Source of the DNA: Lanius collurio
Lineage: Eukaryota; Chordata; Aves; Passeriformes; Laniidae
Assembly (NCBI GenBank): GCA_020086605.1
Contig: JACBWW010000016.1
Span: 16,901,512-16,965,511, forward strand
Direction of reading: 5' to 3'
Length of the DNA: 64,000 nucleotides
The position numbers and the translations under genes are program-made. The notes under the pieces are model-generated. The model worked only from the letters and a program-made list of their open reading frames with translations. It was not told where the DNA came from and made no database searches. Shown one piece after another: positions 41,101-55,400 of the stretch (its first letter is position 1; each line of letters starts with the position of its first letter).

Positions 41101-44100
41101 ATTTCCTTATTGTAAGACTGTTTATGCACTGTAATAACAATTTTTATACAGCAAACACATTAAGACTGAAGTCATGCACTGAATCACTCCTCTAGTAAAA
41201 CAATTTTTATTGGTTTTTTTGTCCTCCTGTGCTAACACCAAGTGTTATAGATATCCAACTTCAGAAAAGTCAAATGTCCAATGTTGAAAAAGTATTTAAA
41301 GCCTACAACTTGAAAGTTTCCTACAAGTACTTCACAGAATAACTAAAATAAAGTATCTTTTAAGCCTATCAAATAGTACCACAAATATCATGGATCCTGT
41401 GTGATATCACCTGTAATGTTTTACAAAGTTTTTGAAGAACACTTACATGTTCAGACACTTACATTCAAGCCTCTGATCAGGCTGCTAATTCCAGAGGCAA
41501 ATAAGATCCTTTTCCAACACAAATCTTTCACTAAATGTTCAGAACAACACATGACAAAGTGAGAGAACTTTGAAACTGAAGCCATAAAGACAAAAAAAAG
41601 CATGAGAAAGATTTGAGATTTCCGGTGAAATTTTACATTATCAGTGCTTCTCTCAATATTTTTAACCTGAATACCAGAAAATCTATGTGTTATGCAGAGA
41701 GATTTCTGTTGCGTTTCAAATTTCTAAATTGACAGTGTTACTATTTTGTTCCTTAAGACAAAGTGACAATCATTCTAGATAGAGAAGGCATGAGGAAAGC
41801 ATTTAATGGTGATAATAGCAATTCTTCCAGATGCTTTCTCAATTCCTCAGTAAATTTGTACCATCCCTTTTCCAGGAGCTTCTGCCCTTCCACCTCAAAC
41901 AGGTGAAGAGACTAAAAATGTACATCATCTTCAGAGGAAGTCAGAGCAGCCTGATCTACTGTTGAAGGCTTTTCAGTCCAGTGTGGTTATGATGCAACTA
42001 CTCCTCTCTTGCTCAATAAAATTGATTCTTCAGAGATACTAATTCCTGGGTACCTCCCACTGCAGTCATCTCTACTATCAGCTTTAAACAATAAGTTAAG
42101 CAGCTGTCCACACAGAATGATATATAAAGCTGCTCTTGCCCTGCAACAAAAGGATTAAGAGCAAGACAACAAGAAGCCTTTTCCCCCTCTATGCTTTTTG
42201 ACTCCATAAATCTATAAAGCCAAGAAAAACATAGATTTAAAGTGAGGGAGGAAGGTCTAGACAGCAATAAAAACATCAAATCTTGTTGTTAAGCAAAACT
42301 TGCAAAAAGCAATAATGCCTACTGGGGAAGAATTAGTTTCCAGGAAAAAAAAAAAAAATCAGTGTGATTATTGCAGTACAATTCTAATGACAAGAGGAGA
42401 ACTCTTGTTACTGCCTTATCATTCTAGGGACATGATACACAGAGTGTTAACCAAGCTATGGTTCCAGCAACTCTAAATCTCATGTACAACAGTTACCATA
42501 AAGAAAAACAGCTACACACAGTCAGCCTTCCTATCTTCCTCTAAACAAACATTTCCCCCAATTAAGTCACTTCATGGTGATATTAATGTCCCCTTGAAGA
42601 ATGTCATGTTGGCCTAAAGTCTGGTGACAAAGCAATGAAACTGTTCATAAGCAAAAGCTACAGATGTACTGAGTCAAATTTATCTTAGTTTGGTTTAACA
42701 AAAAAATAAACTTCTTCCTGTTGTCAGTGTTTATGTTGGGAGTTTTGAAATAATAATCAAAAGAGTATGACAGAATTAAGAAAAGTTTGCCTCCAGTTGA
42801 AATACCTAGATTCTCCTTGATTTATGTTGACAATTAACCCCCTCCTCCTCAAAAGAATTCAGCAGGGAAGGTACTGGCTTGACAGTCTTGAAGACTGACA
42901 TCCCATTTATGCAGCAAACAGGCACACACAGAGGAGAGTAAGAATTTGTTGTAGAGCCCTGGGAGAGTGCTGAGGCCCTGTCCTGCAAGTGGGAGCTTCA
43001 AACCAATTCTGTTCTTGGCCATCCTGCAAAGACCAGCAATAATGCACAGACTCATATTTAGATTTAAAATACACTGACAGTTCAAATACTGCAGTGTCTG
43101 TTTATCTGATAAAATCCAGGTTAATAAAGATTCCAGTCCAGGAAAGTGCTGTCTGCAAACTCCAAGACACTGTTTCAACACCTTCTCCAGTGGGATTTTG
43201 CTTTGTGTAGGCTGAAAAGCAAGCAGCAGGTCCCTTGCCCTTTTTCCTGTACCTTTTCCATGTCCTTTCTGCAGTCATGCTCTAATTTTAATATGAACTG
43301 GCATTCCCTTCCTTGCACATTCATTTTTATAACTACTCAAATATCTGCTTCCCTCCGTCCACATACTCACAGATGTGTTACTCTTCTGACTAAATGCCAC
43401 AGGAAAAATGGAACCCTCTGTCAGTAATGAGTTGCTAGTAGAGTCAATAAGCAAATAGGAAGGACCAGCTGTAGAAACAACTCAAACTGGGAGGTTCTAT
43501 CTACAGAAGGATCATTTAAAAATAATAAATTATAGCCTGGATACACCAAAGGAGGCTGAAGAATCTTTTATAATTGAAGTTTAAAGGACAAGCCAAAAGT
43601 AGCTGCCAAGAACAGAGCAGAAATACTTATGCCTGGCTTACCTAAGGATACTATAGTATTTCTCACAGCACCCCTACCTAGATTTACATTAATTGTCAAT
43701 GTAGGTAATAAGATTGATTAAGCAAAATGTATACATGTCTTGAAATAGCAATATACATACAATTCTGTAAGGCATCTGACTCTGTGCCACAACCACCTAC
43801 CACCAGGTTACAGCCTGGGCAGAGACAGCTGAAGATACACTTGGACATGACAAAGCAGGGTAAGACAGGGGAGTCTCCTCACGGAGCTTCCTGAGGAACC
43901 AAGCGAGGTCTTCTTTCACTCAGTAGTCTGCATTGCCTTCCTCCTGATGGAAGCTGCCACTCAGAACAATCTGAAACTTCTAAGTTTGGAGCATTCAAGC
44001 CTATACCCTGTTCATGTTATTTCACTAAATAATGAAGGCCATTTCATATCTTAACTCTGAGCAAAAATCAACATATCCAAATGAAAATTTTCATTACAAA

Positions 44101-47100
44101 CAAGGATTGAAGGCTACAGAACAGGAGCTCCATACCCATTAAACATAAGGCACTAATTTGCCATGATAGCAACAAGTGATGGGCATTATAAGAGTGTGAC
44201 ACAAAGCTGAAGGATAGTTTTTACATGTCATTGTTGAGAAAACTAGGGCACAGTATTGTTTTTGAGATCTTCAATACAGAACTGAATTAAAAAAACAGCA
44301 AGGGAGGTATATCTGTGCTGTATGTGGTGTCAATATACACTCTAGACAAAGTCTGGTAAAATTTAAAGACCTTAGATGATGTGGCTGTGTGTAGATGACC
44401 CAGTAAATCTTCCAAACCTTAACTGTTTGAGAAGTTCATAATGCCTTAATTTTTTATATATAGAGTTCAACTGTAAGACATAATAGGCAAAGTATAACCA
44501 TGATCAAGATATTCATGCCCACCAAGACACTTTTTTTTTTTTCGGTCAAGTGACCTCTCCTAAGATTGCAGACCCAAAAGTTATGAGTTGATCCCTCACT
44601 TCCTGTACTGTTCAGTTCCTACTCTGCACTGTTATTCTAGTAAGCAAGTCCTGTCAAACCGAGGTCAGAGTCAACAGAAGAAAGTGACATCAAACATTTC
44701 TGCACTAGACTCCTCAAGGCCTGCAAAATTACAGACATAGAGAAATGTTAATCTGAATGGTAATGAAGTCATAAAGTACAAAAAAACCCCAAACTTCCCA
44801 TTGAGTCACTTTGGGAAAGCCAGATCAGTAACCTCTCTCAAATCTCCCACAGTCTAGAACAAGATGCTCCAGACATCAAGCCCACCAGCACAGCAATGTG
44901 CCCATGAGACATAATATCACAAATTATACACTACCTAGTATCATTTATAATTTGTATGTTTAGAAGTAACAGAACTACCAGTTTTATCCTAAGTGCATTA
45001 CAAGTACTTGATAAAAAGAATAATATATGTGTTTTTCACAGTACCTCTAAGCACAGCTCCAGCCCCCTTTCTCCTTTCACATTGGACAGTTGGATGCTGT
45101 TTATCTTTAAACACCTCAAAGACATTAAATAAATATGAGAAACAGGATCCTAGCCTCAGGTACAAGGTTCATATTTGGACAGGCACACCTCTCCTGATCA
45201 GTCAGCACTCAGAAACTCAGAGAACATAAATTTGACCACACATATAAAGACTAGCAACTAATTAATGAGGACCATCATTCCAGGGTTTTCAAACAGGAGG
45301 CCTCAGTACAAGCCCATACAGCACAAATACCCTGAGGATACCGACCCTTTTGCACCCACCACCCATCTTGTTAAGTCATCCAAAAGTATGATGCCCTCTC
45401 TTTGTATTTATACTTGGCCTTGCATTCTGGTAGTGCCAGTTTCATTATGTGTGGAGTCCATACATCACCAAACAGCACTAACATTTTCCAGTATTTGTTT
45501 CCAAGTCATATCAGCACTAAAAATCTCTTGAAAATTTTAGAAATGCTTGAATGGGAAGCAATACCAAAACCAGTTAAATCAGCTACACATGTGCAAACCA
45601 AGAAAACCATGCAGCCAGAAGTTGTACAGGAAGGATCTCAAGTTATAGGGGATAATAAGTGTGCTTAGCACATGGGGCTGTCAGTAAATATGCTGAAATA
45701 GGAGGGCTGATTTTCATCTCAAAATTTTTCTATGGAGGCACCCACACTCAGCTGCTTAGTATTTCTGTTCTAAAAGGCATTTGTTCTGCACTGTGTCTTG
45801 TACATCTTACATTCACCTTTGCCCATCTATCATTAAACAAGTATTTCATTAACTGTTTTTTAAAGTATTATACCCCTTTTTCACTGCTCACATAAATAAC
45901 CTCCTCAGGTGTACACTCGAGATACAAACTATACTGACATTGTTTCCTGGATGTCCAAAGACTGCATCATTCCTCAACGCCTAAACCCTCAAACTCTCCA
46001 GTGACCAACCTGTACAGCAACACAAATTCCCTACAAACAAACGCACAGTACTCCAAATCTGTACAATTCTATATTTGATCAATGACTCCTCTCTTCATGT
46101 ATACACAAATAACAAACTGCAAAAAGTCCATTTTTAATGCTGAAATGTCACAAGTATTTCCAGTCTCTCTCAAAAGTTCAGCGACAGAATGAGAAGCCAA
46201 CAAGAACACCTGAAGGAAATTTACAGCAACTTGAATATTTAGAACTGACTTTGAACCTGAAGGTAAATTTAAACAGAAGATCCTCTTGGATTTTAGTCTG
46301 ACTGCTGTTCCAAAACACACATTTTATAATTAATAGTATCTATTTCCTAATACAATACTTCATTTCAGTATGATGCTTGAATGCCACCATTCATTACAGC
46401 TTCATCAGCCATTACTGGTTTTCCCAACTAGGAGTTTAAAGGTTTGGGATCATGGGCACTGTTCATTTATACAAACAGTCTTGGCCTAGCTTGATCTTAA
46501 AAGCAAACCTTAGGGTGCTGCACTTGCCATTGAAATTTAGAACAGGTATTAGTAAGTCAGCTGTTTCAAACTAGATTGCTGGTATTTTGACAAAGTTCAG
46601 TTTTTCTTAACTAGTTTCTACAACATCTAGTATTCAGTGAACATGAATTTTAAGTGTTATAGTGATGGCTCACCAAGTCAAAACGCTAGTTTAATACTCT
46701 GTTCTGAATAAACCACAAATTTTAACACATTTATGAATTAACAAGCACTAGAAATGTTAAAAGATGATGCATAGCATTTATGACCACTAACATACAGATC
46801 TGACCTGTAACATACTCCTATTCCCAAGTTAAGAGAAGGCAATTTCTACCCACCACAATAGACTACATTTTAAAAGAAGGTTCCATAGAAAAGGATGGAG
46901 AGGAAGAAATTGCTGAAAAAAATCTTGTCAGCTACACAGCAAAACAAAAATCCCAAACGCTCAAAACGTCCAAGCATTTTTTTGCTAAATTACTTGAGTG
47001 AACCCAATGTATGACACAAAACAATAGATAAATACATTATTGAAAAAGCTCTGGAGACATGGTGGGTTTTGAGACACCTTTGATGATTTAAAGGGAAAGC

Positions 47101-49190
47101 TTTGTTGCTCCTGTGAAATTACTTACACAGTAACTCTAGAACTATCCCGGATTCTTATCGACTTCAATAATTTACCTGTGAGCCTGCAGATCAAACTGAA
47201 ATTTAACTGTGTCAAGCCACGAGGCTCTCCTTACTGGAAGCACATCAAGGTTCTCACATGAAATCTGATCATTGGCACAGCAGGATTAATGACAGAGGTG
47301 GTCAGGCTGATAAAGCAGCAGAACAGAAACTGCTTAAATGAGTTTGGAACTGCATCTACGATAAGGTCGTAATGCATTCTCACCCCTTCGCGCCAGAACT
47401 GCAGAGAGTCTCTGGTCGAAACTGATGGGAAAGAAAAGACTTTATCACTCAGTGTCTGCCTGCAGGAGGACTGTGGTTGTTTCTGGGAAAACAGACACCA
47501 GATAGACTATCACCATTGCTCCCACAGTAACGCCACCAACTCCATCCAACACCTTGAGATGTCTAGTTTAGCTCACTGCAAAGGAGAAGAGCAGGGGAAG
47601 GTTTTTAAAAAATTAGAGGACTTGTTTATGCACACAAAAATAAACTGGATATCAGGGATTTCTCTCAATCAACAAATTCTCAACTTAATCAATTACTATG
47701 AATGCTGGAAATTCACCTTTACTTTTAGATACCTTTTTCCCCTCCACCTGAATTCTGAAAATCACACAAAAATAAACCAAGGTCTGTTATTTCCTAGTTA
47801 CTTAGACATGACCCATGTCTGTGGGTACTTTATACATGTCACAGCAGCTTTGCCACAGAAGCTGCAAAGATAAATTCCAGTAACAGAGAACTTTAAAAAT
47901 CAATTCATTTAACATTAGGAAAAGTCTCAGTAAAAAAAAAAACCAAACAAACAAAAACCACCAAACAAACCCTTGTTTTCAACTGCTATAGAAGCTGGCT
48001 TCATAAAGAAATGTCCTGTACCGAGTCTCCTACACAGCCCAAATAAAGTTCTTCATGTCTACCCATGTGAAAGAATTACAAATTTGTATTAGTGAAAACT
48101 AAAATTTCATATATCTAGCTAAACAGAAAAACTTCTGTGGAGTGACTTACACAAGTGAAGATGTATACATGGAGATCTGAATGCCTCTGGGCATTAAAGC
48201 AATATAAAAATAATTTCCATTTTCTAATGCAGGTATCTATTTACAGCAATAAAAGTGGATAAAGGGTTTTTTGGTTTAACTTCAAGAAAAAATACATGAA
48301 TCGTCATGGAATGGACAAAATATACTGTAAGATAGTTTTCTGGCATATCACTGAAATGGAAATAATGTGGAAGGTAACTTCATGTAAAGCCAGGAACTGG
48401 AACAAGGAAACAAGTTATTTTTTCAGTGCCTGAAAGTCAACTCAGTGCCCTGTTCCTCTACAATAAACCTTACCAGAACAGTCAGAGCACCAGAATCACT
48501 ATAACACTGCGTTCGACAAGTTGCTTTAAAAAGATTTTTTTCCATGTCCGACATTCATAGCAGCAAGCCACTGACAACATCAGATTTTCTCATTTGTATT
48601 ATTTACTTCAAACCAATCTCTGACTGTTCAAGTTAGAAATGTGGCATAAGCAGCAAAGGAAACAGAGAAGAGCAGTTAATTGTATTGTCATTTCAGTGCA
48701 ATGAAATCTGTGGTTCCAAATTCAGCAACCATGTAAGGAACTCCTTAACACATGCATCTAAGTGCTGTGAGGCAAAGACTACCAAAGGAATGTATACCAT
48801 CCCACAAAACCAATAAACGAGCTAAATTGAAGACATTTACACTTACATATGGGAGAACCAACAGCCATCATTGTTTAACACTACATGAGTGCAAAAATAC
48901 ATGGCAGAAGTCAAAAAATAAAATAAATTATTTTTAGTTGTTTCTGTTTCTCCCAAATAGCTCTTCAATTCCTAAGATAAATTACAAGTGACAAAAAAAA
49001 AACAGTTGGAAGAGTGATAGGAGAAGTATTTGGAGTCTGAAAGTTCTTCACCACTCATTCATCCTGAGCGAAGCAAATACCAAGGACTATCATTTGACTT
49101 CAGTGGAAAGAACTTTGGCTGACACTACTGTACATTCTCATAATAAAACAGGAAGCAATCAACATTGAGAGGAAAAAACTAAACACACAC

Positions 49191-49409
49191 CTTGAACACC
49201 TCAGAGAAGAAACCAGAGCCAATTTTCTCACATGTGAAGTCATCGAGACGAGTAAGTCTGGAAAAGGCACTTATCAGGGCTCTGTATGAAGAGGTACAAA
49301 CTCTTCCCATCTGGGATGCAGTCCCTTCTCCAGGGCCACCATCAAAGTCTTCAGCGCGCTCCAGGCGTGGTGGAAATCCTGCTATTGAGTTCCGCTTACT
49401 TCGGTCCAT
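49191..49409 (-). CDS. TESK2: TESK2 exon 2, first coding exon: N-terminus and glycine loop of the kinase
   Basis: TESK2 is a dual-specificity protein kinase of the LIMK/TESK family that phosphorylates cofilin and so affects actin dynamics (family knowledge). This exon encodes residues 1-73. It begins [15 protein letters not shown] and ends with [10 protein letters not shown], whose glycine-rich ATP loop covers about residues 64-71. I recognise both stretches as close to mammalian TESK2. A Gly/Glu-rich linker at residues 24-29 is the least conserved part. The ATG at 49409-49407 has a strong Kozak context (A at -3, G at +4). The exon ends in phase 0 at AAG, followed by the donor gtgtgt at 49190. 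The open frame continues a few codons into the intron, but these are not coding. The next exon resumes with VRHR, as expected for the family. Confidence 0.96.
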
Positions 49410-49491
49410 TTTGAAAACAAGATTTTATTTCACTATGGGAGGACTTCTCACATCTTAGGCAATTTGCTGTCTTCTCTACTCTTGTTGGATC
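49410..49491 (-). other. TESK2: TESK2 exon 2, 5' untranslated part
   Basis: These 82 nt lie between the acceptor (tattttag, ag at 49493-49492) and the start codon. They contain an ATG followed at once by TGA (49453-49448). When joined to exon 1, that ATG is the last codon of a spliced upstream ORF. The upstream stop lies 38 nt before the TESK2 start. The pyrimidine tract before the acceptor is short, so the boundary is a prediction from consensus only. Confidence 0.75.
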
Positions 49492-52400
49492 CTAAAATAC
49501 AAGAAATTGAGATTGCCATTATTGTGAAGATATCTATTAAGTTTGATAGGACTCCAACAAAGCTTACACTAGTTTAAGAGAATAAAAAAAGGAAGAAGAT
49601 ATCCAAGCAGGTGCACAAAAACCAAAGAAATAAAACAAACCACCACACAACATCAACAGTAAAGACAGCAATCTAAAGAACTTTTCCTTTAGATTCATGG
49701 AAATATCCTATGCTCTGGCTATTCTGAAACAAACAGGCTTGGAACTCAAAATTTATCTGGTAACAAACAACTTTTATTCCCTTCCCACCAAACCCATTCT
49801 TTTTTTACTTAAGTTCTGGTTGCTAAAGCAAGCAACCAAGCAGGAGGAAACCCACAAAATGTAAGTTTACTCTACTTCAGTTGCAGCTGGCGACCAATCT
49901 ACCACTACAGCAAGAAACAATTTCACTTTTGAGAGTCAACAAAGAATCCCCAATTATAAAAAAAAAAAATAGATCAACTTTCAATTGACATGGAAAGTTA
50001 TTACCTTGAAGTATCAAAACCTTGTTTTTAAAGTTTCCACTTACAAGTATTCCAAGACCAATTCCTTACCTGGTAGGAACACAAATTTATATCCACTGAA
50101 CACATCACCCCAAAATTTATAAAAACACCTACAATCCTGCTACAAAAACAAAGTATTCTTATAACAATCTGACAGACAAATTTTCCCCACAAAGCTATTT
50201 TTTAAAATTATATTAATTTCAGTTCAACTGAAAACACAAGAAACAAGCTACATTTGCCAAGTAGGAGAAAACAGGAAAAAAGGGAGGGGGACCAAATTGT
50301 TTTTTTTCTTTTTAAGAGGGTGATGAAGTAATCAGGATGACTCTGGAGCCCATCAAATTCAGCTTGTACTGGCAAACTTAACAGGTGGCCTGCTTTTATT
50401 TTTTCTTTAAACCTTACACTTAGGAGGTTATTCATCTATTCCAAACTTCACTGTTCATTTACAGCAATTTGTTGAGCACCTACAAAGCCTGAACAAAGTG
50501 AACAGTCACAAAGAGGATACATTTCTTTTTTTTTTTTCCCCCGAGGGTGGGTGAAAAGCTAGAAGGAGTGGAAGGAAACAATAAAATAATTTTTTTAAAA
50601 GGTGGGCAAAATAACCACAGAGCAGACAATTACAATTCTACTTACAAAGATGTACAGAACCTGAACAATACACAAAATTTGAAAAGCATCTCAAAACCAG
50701 AGGCATACCAGCTGTCCTCTGAAAATACAGCAGAGCTGCTATATCCATGTTTTGTATGCAGTGTATCTTTTAGAGATGCTCTGTGCCAACACATCAGGCA
50801 AACACATAGTCCTCCCCTGCTTTCAGAAATAAGCTCGGTTGAACTGTCTGGAATTAATTTGAGGTTGTCTGCTCCAAAAAAGAAGGGTGTTTATTTCAAA
50901 CATCTTAACACCTCTCTAAACGGATGCCAGTGGGTATAGGAGACTCCTACCAAGGCCTGATTATGAAAATTTAATCTCTCTCAAATCCCACATCATGGTT
51001 TTCCTACAGAATTTTGGATGCAAACTCCCACTCGCCTGATCTTACTGAACTTTTCAGATGATGGTGGCCAACTGCCACACAGGAGATCAGGATCCAGTTT
51101 CTGATCTCATATTCTTGACTCAGGAGCCTTGAGGGTCTGGAAAAGGCCCAGAAGCACCACAGGAAGATAAAGCTCGTTACATGCCCTCATCGGAGAAAAA
51201 TAGCCCAGAGAACCTCTTCAGCTATAGACAAGATGCCTCAGAATTTCCAAGGTCCACTTAAATAATTCCTTTTGATCTGAAAAGGACAAGCTATATTTTG
51301 GTTACTTTTCAAGGAGATAAAGAAAGAACTATCTATGGAAGGAGGACAGACAGAGGAAACCATGGTATTAACAATTTATTTTTTAGATCAGGAGATGCTA
51401 TCTTTGAAGACTGACAAGAAAACCTACTGTAACTGAAGAAAGAACTTTTTAGGACTTATTTCCATCAGAGTAGCACCCACATGCACCAGACACTTCCCTT
51501 GGAAGAAGATGAGCTTTGTCCCCAGAAGTGCACAACCTCACAATCCAGTATCACAGGATGCCATAGGATCACCACTCCACACAAAGTGGAGCTTGCAGAA
51601 CCCCTCAATAAATCCAGTGGAACAACACATCCACACTGCAACCCAGCAAACTAAAGACCAAAAGTTCTCAGGCAAAGCAAGATTAAAAAATGAAAAAAAA
51701 AAAAAAAACAAAATAGAAAGGACTGCTGTTGTTTTAACTAGAGGAAGATACCAAGTTAGATAAGCAGTATTAAACAGGAGGAAAAGCCTAACTTTTAAGT
51801 ATCCAGATATCATTAACAAAAGATGGCCTCAACACAGTTTCTACATCTATTTAATACAGCAAAAAATCTCCCTCACACATGTACACATCCTTTTGATTGA
51901 AATCACATGGTGAACTTTGCAAAACTCTATACAAATTCCACAATGAAAGAAGAGATTCAATGCACTTCATGCAAAATAAACCCCAAAAGGTTTTCCCATC
52001 TGGATTCCCAAGTAAACCATTCCTTCATTTTTGCCAGCTAGAATTTACCTTTCCAGACAGCTACACAAAATCCTTGAAAATTATTAGGATACAGCTCCAT
52101 TATCTTGCCCAGGATTGCATACACAGAATTAGAGGAAAATTTCAAGTGGGCACAATTCCAAGTGGGCCTCCTGTCATTTTGGCCAATTACACTAATGATC
52201 ACATTCTCAATGAAATCAACCAAGGTTTAATTGACTGTCAAGTCAGTCTGAGGTACTTTAATTTACTACCTTGTATGGTTAATTAAAGTGCACTGAACAG
52301 AATCCAAGACTGTCCTGCAAATCCTGTAACCAACTAAAAGGTTGTTGGGTGGTTTTTTTCCTATTTAGGTTCAGCTTAAAAACTCTTAAGTTATGTTCAA

Positions 52401-55400
52401 CAGACAGACAGTTAAAAGAGACTACACTCTAGAAAAAACATTTCCTAATAAATTCTCGGCTTTCAGAATGATTTTTCTGACACTCTTTTATAAGAAAAAT
52501 GCACCCCACTCTGCCAAGACCAAAATAATTCTCAAATTCACCTCTCAAAATGCACATCTGCCCTATTCAGCCATTTCTTACATTTCTAAAAAGCACAATT
52601 TCAGAATGTTTCATGCCCTACCACATTTTCATTTCTTGGCTTACAAAAAAAAAAAAACACTTCAAAGAAAAAAAAAACCATATTAATATTATATGAAGAT
52701 CAGTTTCTTCACTGTATGAATGCATTGATTTTTTAATTGTAAAAATTACTATAAATACAACTATCAGCATTAATTTGATTAATTAGAGATTTACCTTTCA
52801 AAACCAGTGCCTGAGCCTGCAATTATTTAAAGATGGAAACCCCACAACAGCACATCAAGTTATACCCTAAACATCAGTGTCAAACTAACAGGTGGCACAT
52901 ATTAGTCAGTAATTAACATTTTATACTTCACAGATATAAAAATGGGTAAGGCTCCTTAACTTCAGCAGCATCCCTTTAATGCCCCAGAGTATAAAACAAG
53001 ATCCTTCCACAGAACATTTCAACTCATTACTAAGAGGTTTTCTGTCCCCGGTATCTTTATAAATATGTGCATATTTGCACTCAAATGTCAAACTCACAGT
53101 TTCCTAAAAGATGGCCCTAACAACAACAACCATTTTTAGACACTGAGACAGTCACTAGGCATTCAGCTTGGAAAGCAATAAATCTGGTGGACGCATGTTA
53201 CTAATTTGAAAAGGTTTTCTGAAGAACAAGATGCCAAAGCTTTGACAAAAGTCATTTGCCAAGACTTAACTATTTAGACTTGTCGACTGATGAAGCTCCA
53301 ACAGCCAGCACTACAAAAACATAAAGGAATTAAAGGAATTATGCTGGCAAGTGTCACTCAACAAAATAACTTGAGGGGGAAGAAGAATTCACTGTAGTGC
53401 TGTGTAAATTTCAGAAGGATTTCAAAGAAATGTAAAGAACAAAATTTTCCAAAGACTGAATTGACTGAGGTCCTTAGCCTGGAGGAAAAAAAACAGAAAA
53501 CAAGGAAAAAAGGCTTAAAAATTAAACACAAGAAGTTAAACTCAACAATTTTGTTCTCAGCTGCTGTCACCTGCTTCCCTAACAGAAGAAAGTTCCTTGG
53601 TTTGTCCACAACTTAGCTTCTTGTCCTTGAGAAGAAGGCAACATGAAATACTTACAGATGAGGTATCTACAAATACCAGAGCTTGGGCTATGTTTGGCCC
53701 AGCTAGTCCTGAACTTGAAGTCTTTTTTGACTACTTTATGGGACAAGTCTTTAGGTTTAGTTTATAGTCATAGTTAGAACACTGCATTTGAACATGAAAA
53801 TCCCAATTATTTTCTATTCACACTTACATAACATTTCCTTTCATTTCATCTCCCCTGTACAGAATGATTCACAGTTCTAGAGAGTACTTTCATAGCACAA
53901 CCTTCCTGCAAATTAGGACTGATATTCATCAGAAGAGACCTGCATTAGCCCTACTACACCACTCCAGAAACTGGAAGTCTGCTGAACTGCATCATGGTTT
54001 TATAATGCAAACAAACCTCCATGAGAGGCTAAGCTGAAAGAAACAGTTCATTTATTTTGTGACTGTAGCCAAGTTTGAAAAGAGTAAGAGAGACCAGCTA
54101 TTACTGCAGAGCTCAGGATTCAGTGCCAAGGTTGTAGGTTTAAAAATATTTTCATCATGCACAGGCATAAATTCTAGCACATATTTAGAAGGCAAATGTA
54201 ACTGAGGGAGAATATTAAAAACTTACAAACAAACAGAAAACCGCTTGATCCTTATGCCCACAATGTAATTGCCAGCATTTTCTAGGGTCCAGTTACAATA
54301 CGAGGGACCTTGCAACAAATCCATTCCTCCCCTAGCCTGGGTTCAGTCACTCCAATCCACAGTGCAGACAGGCTCTAGCCTAGTTACAGAGCATCCTTAG
54401 AGTTAAATAACCACTCAAGTAGATCATGTGCAAGACACAGCTGCTGCTTTAAATGGATAATTTTAATACATTGTGTTTGCTTAACAAAACAGAGCTCAGT
54501 AGAGACACTGAGAAGCTGTTCATGTCTTCCAGGTGTCAGCAGGCTAACATTTGCTGAGCTCTTAACAAAAAGAAAGGGAATCAAAGCCTTCTAATACCAA
54601 CAGGTACTGCAACATCTCAATCTAGGAATTTTCCCCCCAGCCTCTCTGCTGGGTTTTGGATGAGGGCTGACAGCTCTATTAATATTGAGAGTTTCACATG
54701 AAAGAGGAAGCAACTTTTGTTGTTTCAATGCAGCCAGTGAGACGATCCAGCACAGCAAAGGAAAGAGAGCATGAATGCCTGAAAGAGGGATGAAGACAAA
54801 GTAAACAGGCTGAATTTCATTCCTAACTGACATCTCTTGGACACAATCTTATATTTATGCACAAGGCAGTCAATATTTGTATTTTCCTGCTAAAAGTATC
54901 ATCTCAACAAATATTTAAAACACATTCTGTAGCGTACCCTTACTAAGCACAAGCCTGTGTTACTGGTTTCACCTTTCAGTGAATCACCAAGTACCTTGTT
55001 TACTGCAGGTAGTGGCTACACAAATGGAACAGTAACACAGTCTTCACTAATTTATGAATTTTTGAAGTGAAAACAGGGCTTCCCAAACACATTGTTCTTA
55101 AGGCACTGCAGACACTGAAGTCTGCTGGTATTTACAAATCAGTCTGAAGCTCCCTGTACAATGGAAAACACATAACTCGTAGTTTGAGAGCCATGGACCT
55201 GCAGTGTACAAGGTCATCCATCCTTCAAAAGCAAAGTTATCTTAACCAACCCCACTCCTGGCTGCGAAAGCTGTTACATTTCTCCAGTGCAACCAACAGG
55301 ACAATCACACCAGAAAGTGGCTTAGCCACTACCAGCAATGTGTTCAACTTAACAAAAAGGGACAGGATCATATGAAAAGAAGCTTACAATCTAAGTCAGA

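Larger units (their letters stand above)
30316..49190 (-). other. TESK2: TESK2 intron 2
   Basis: This is the longest intron, about 18.9 kb, mostly AT-rich single-copy DNA. It contains a CpG-rich patch at 37.87-38.17 kb, a 19-bp tandem repeat at 35.73 kb and A/T homopolymer tracts (about 42.34, 44.53 and 47.93 kb). An open frame of 171 codons at 38650-39165 and one of 157 codons at 30589-31062 (both plus strand) lack any recognisable domain. Both look like chance. Confidence 0.85.
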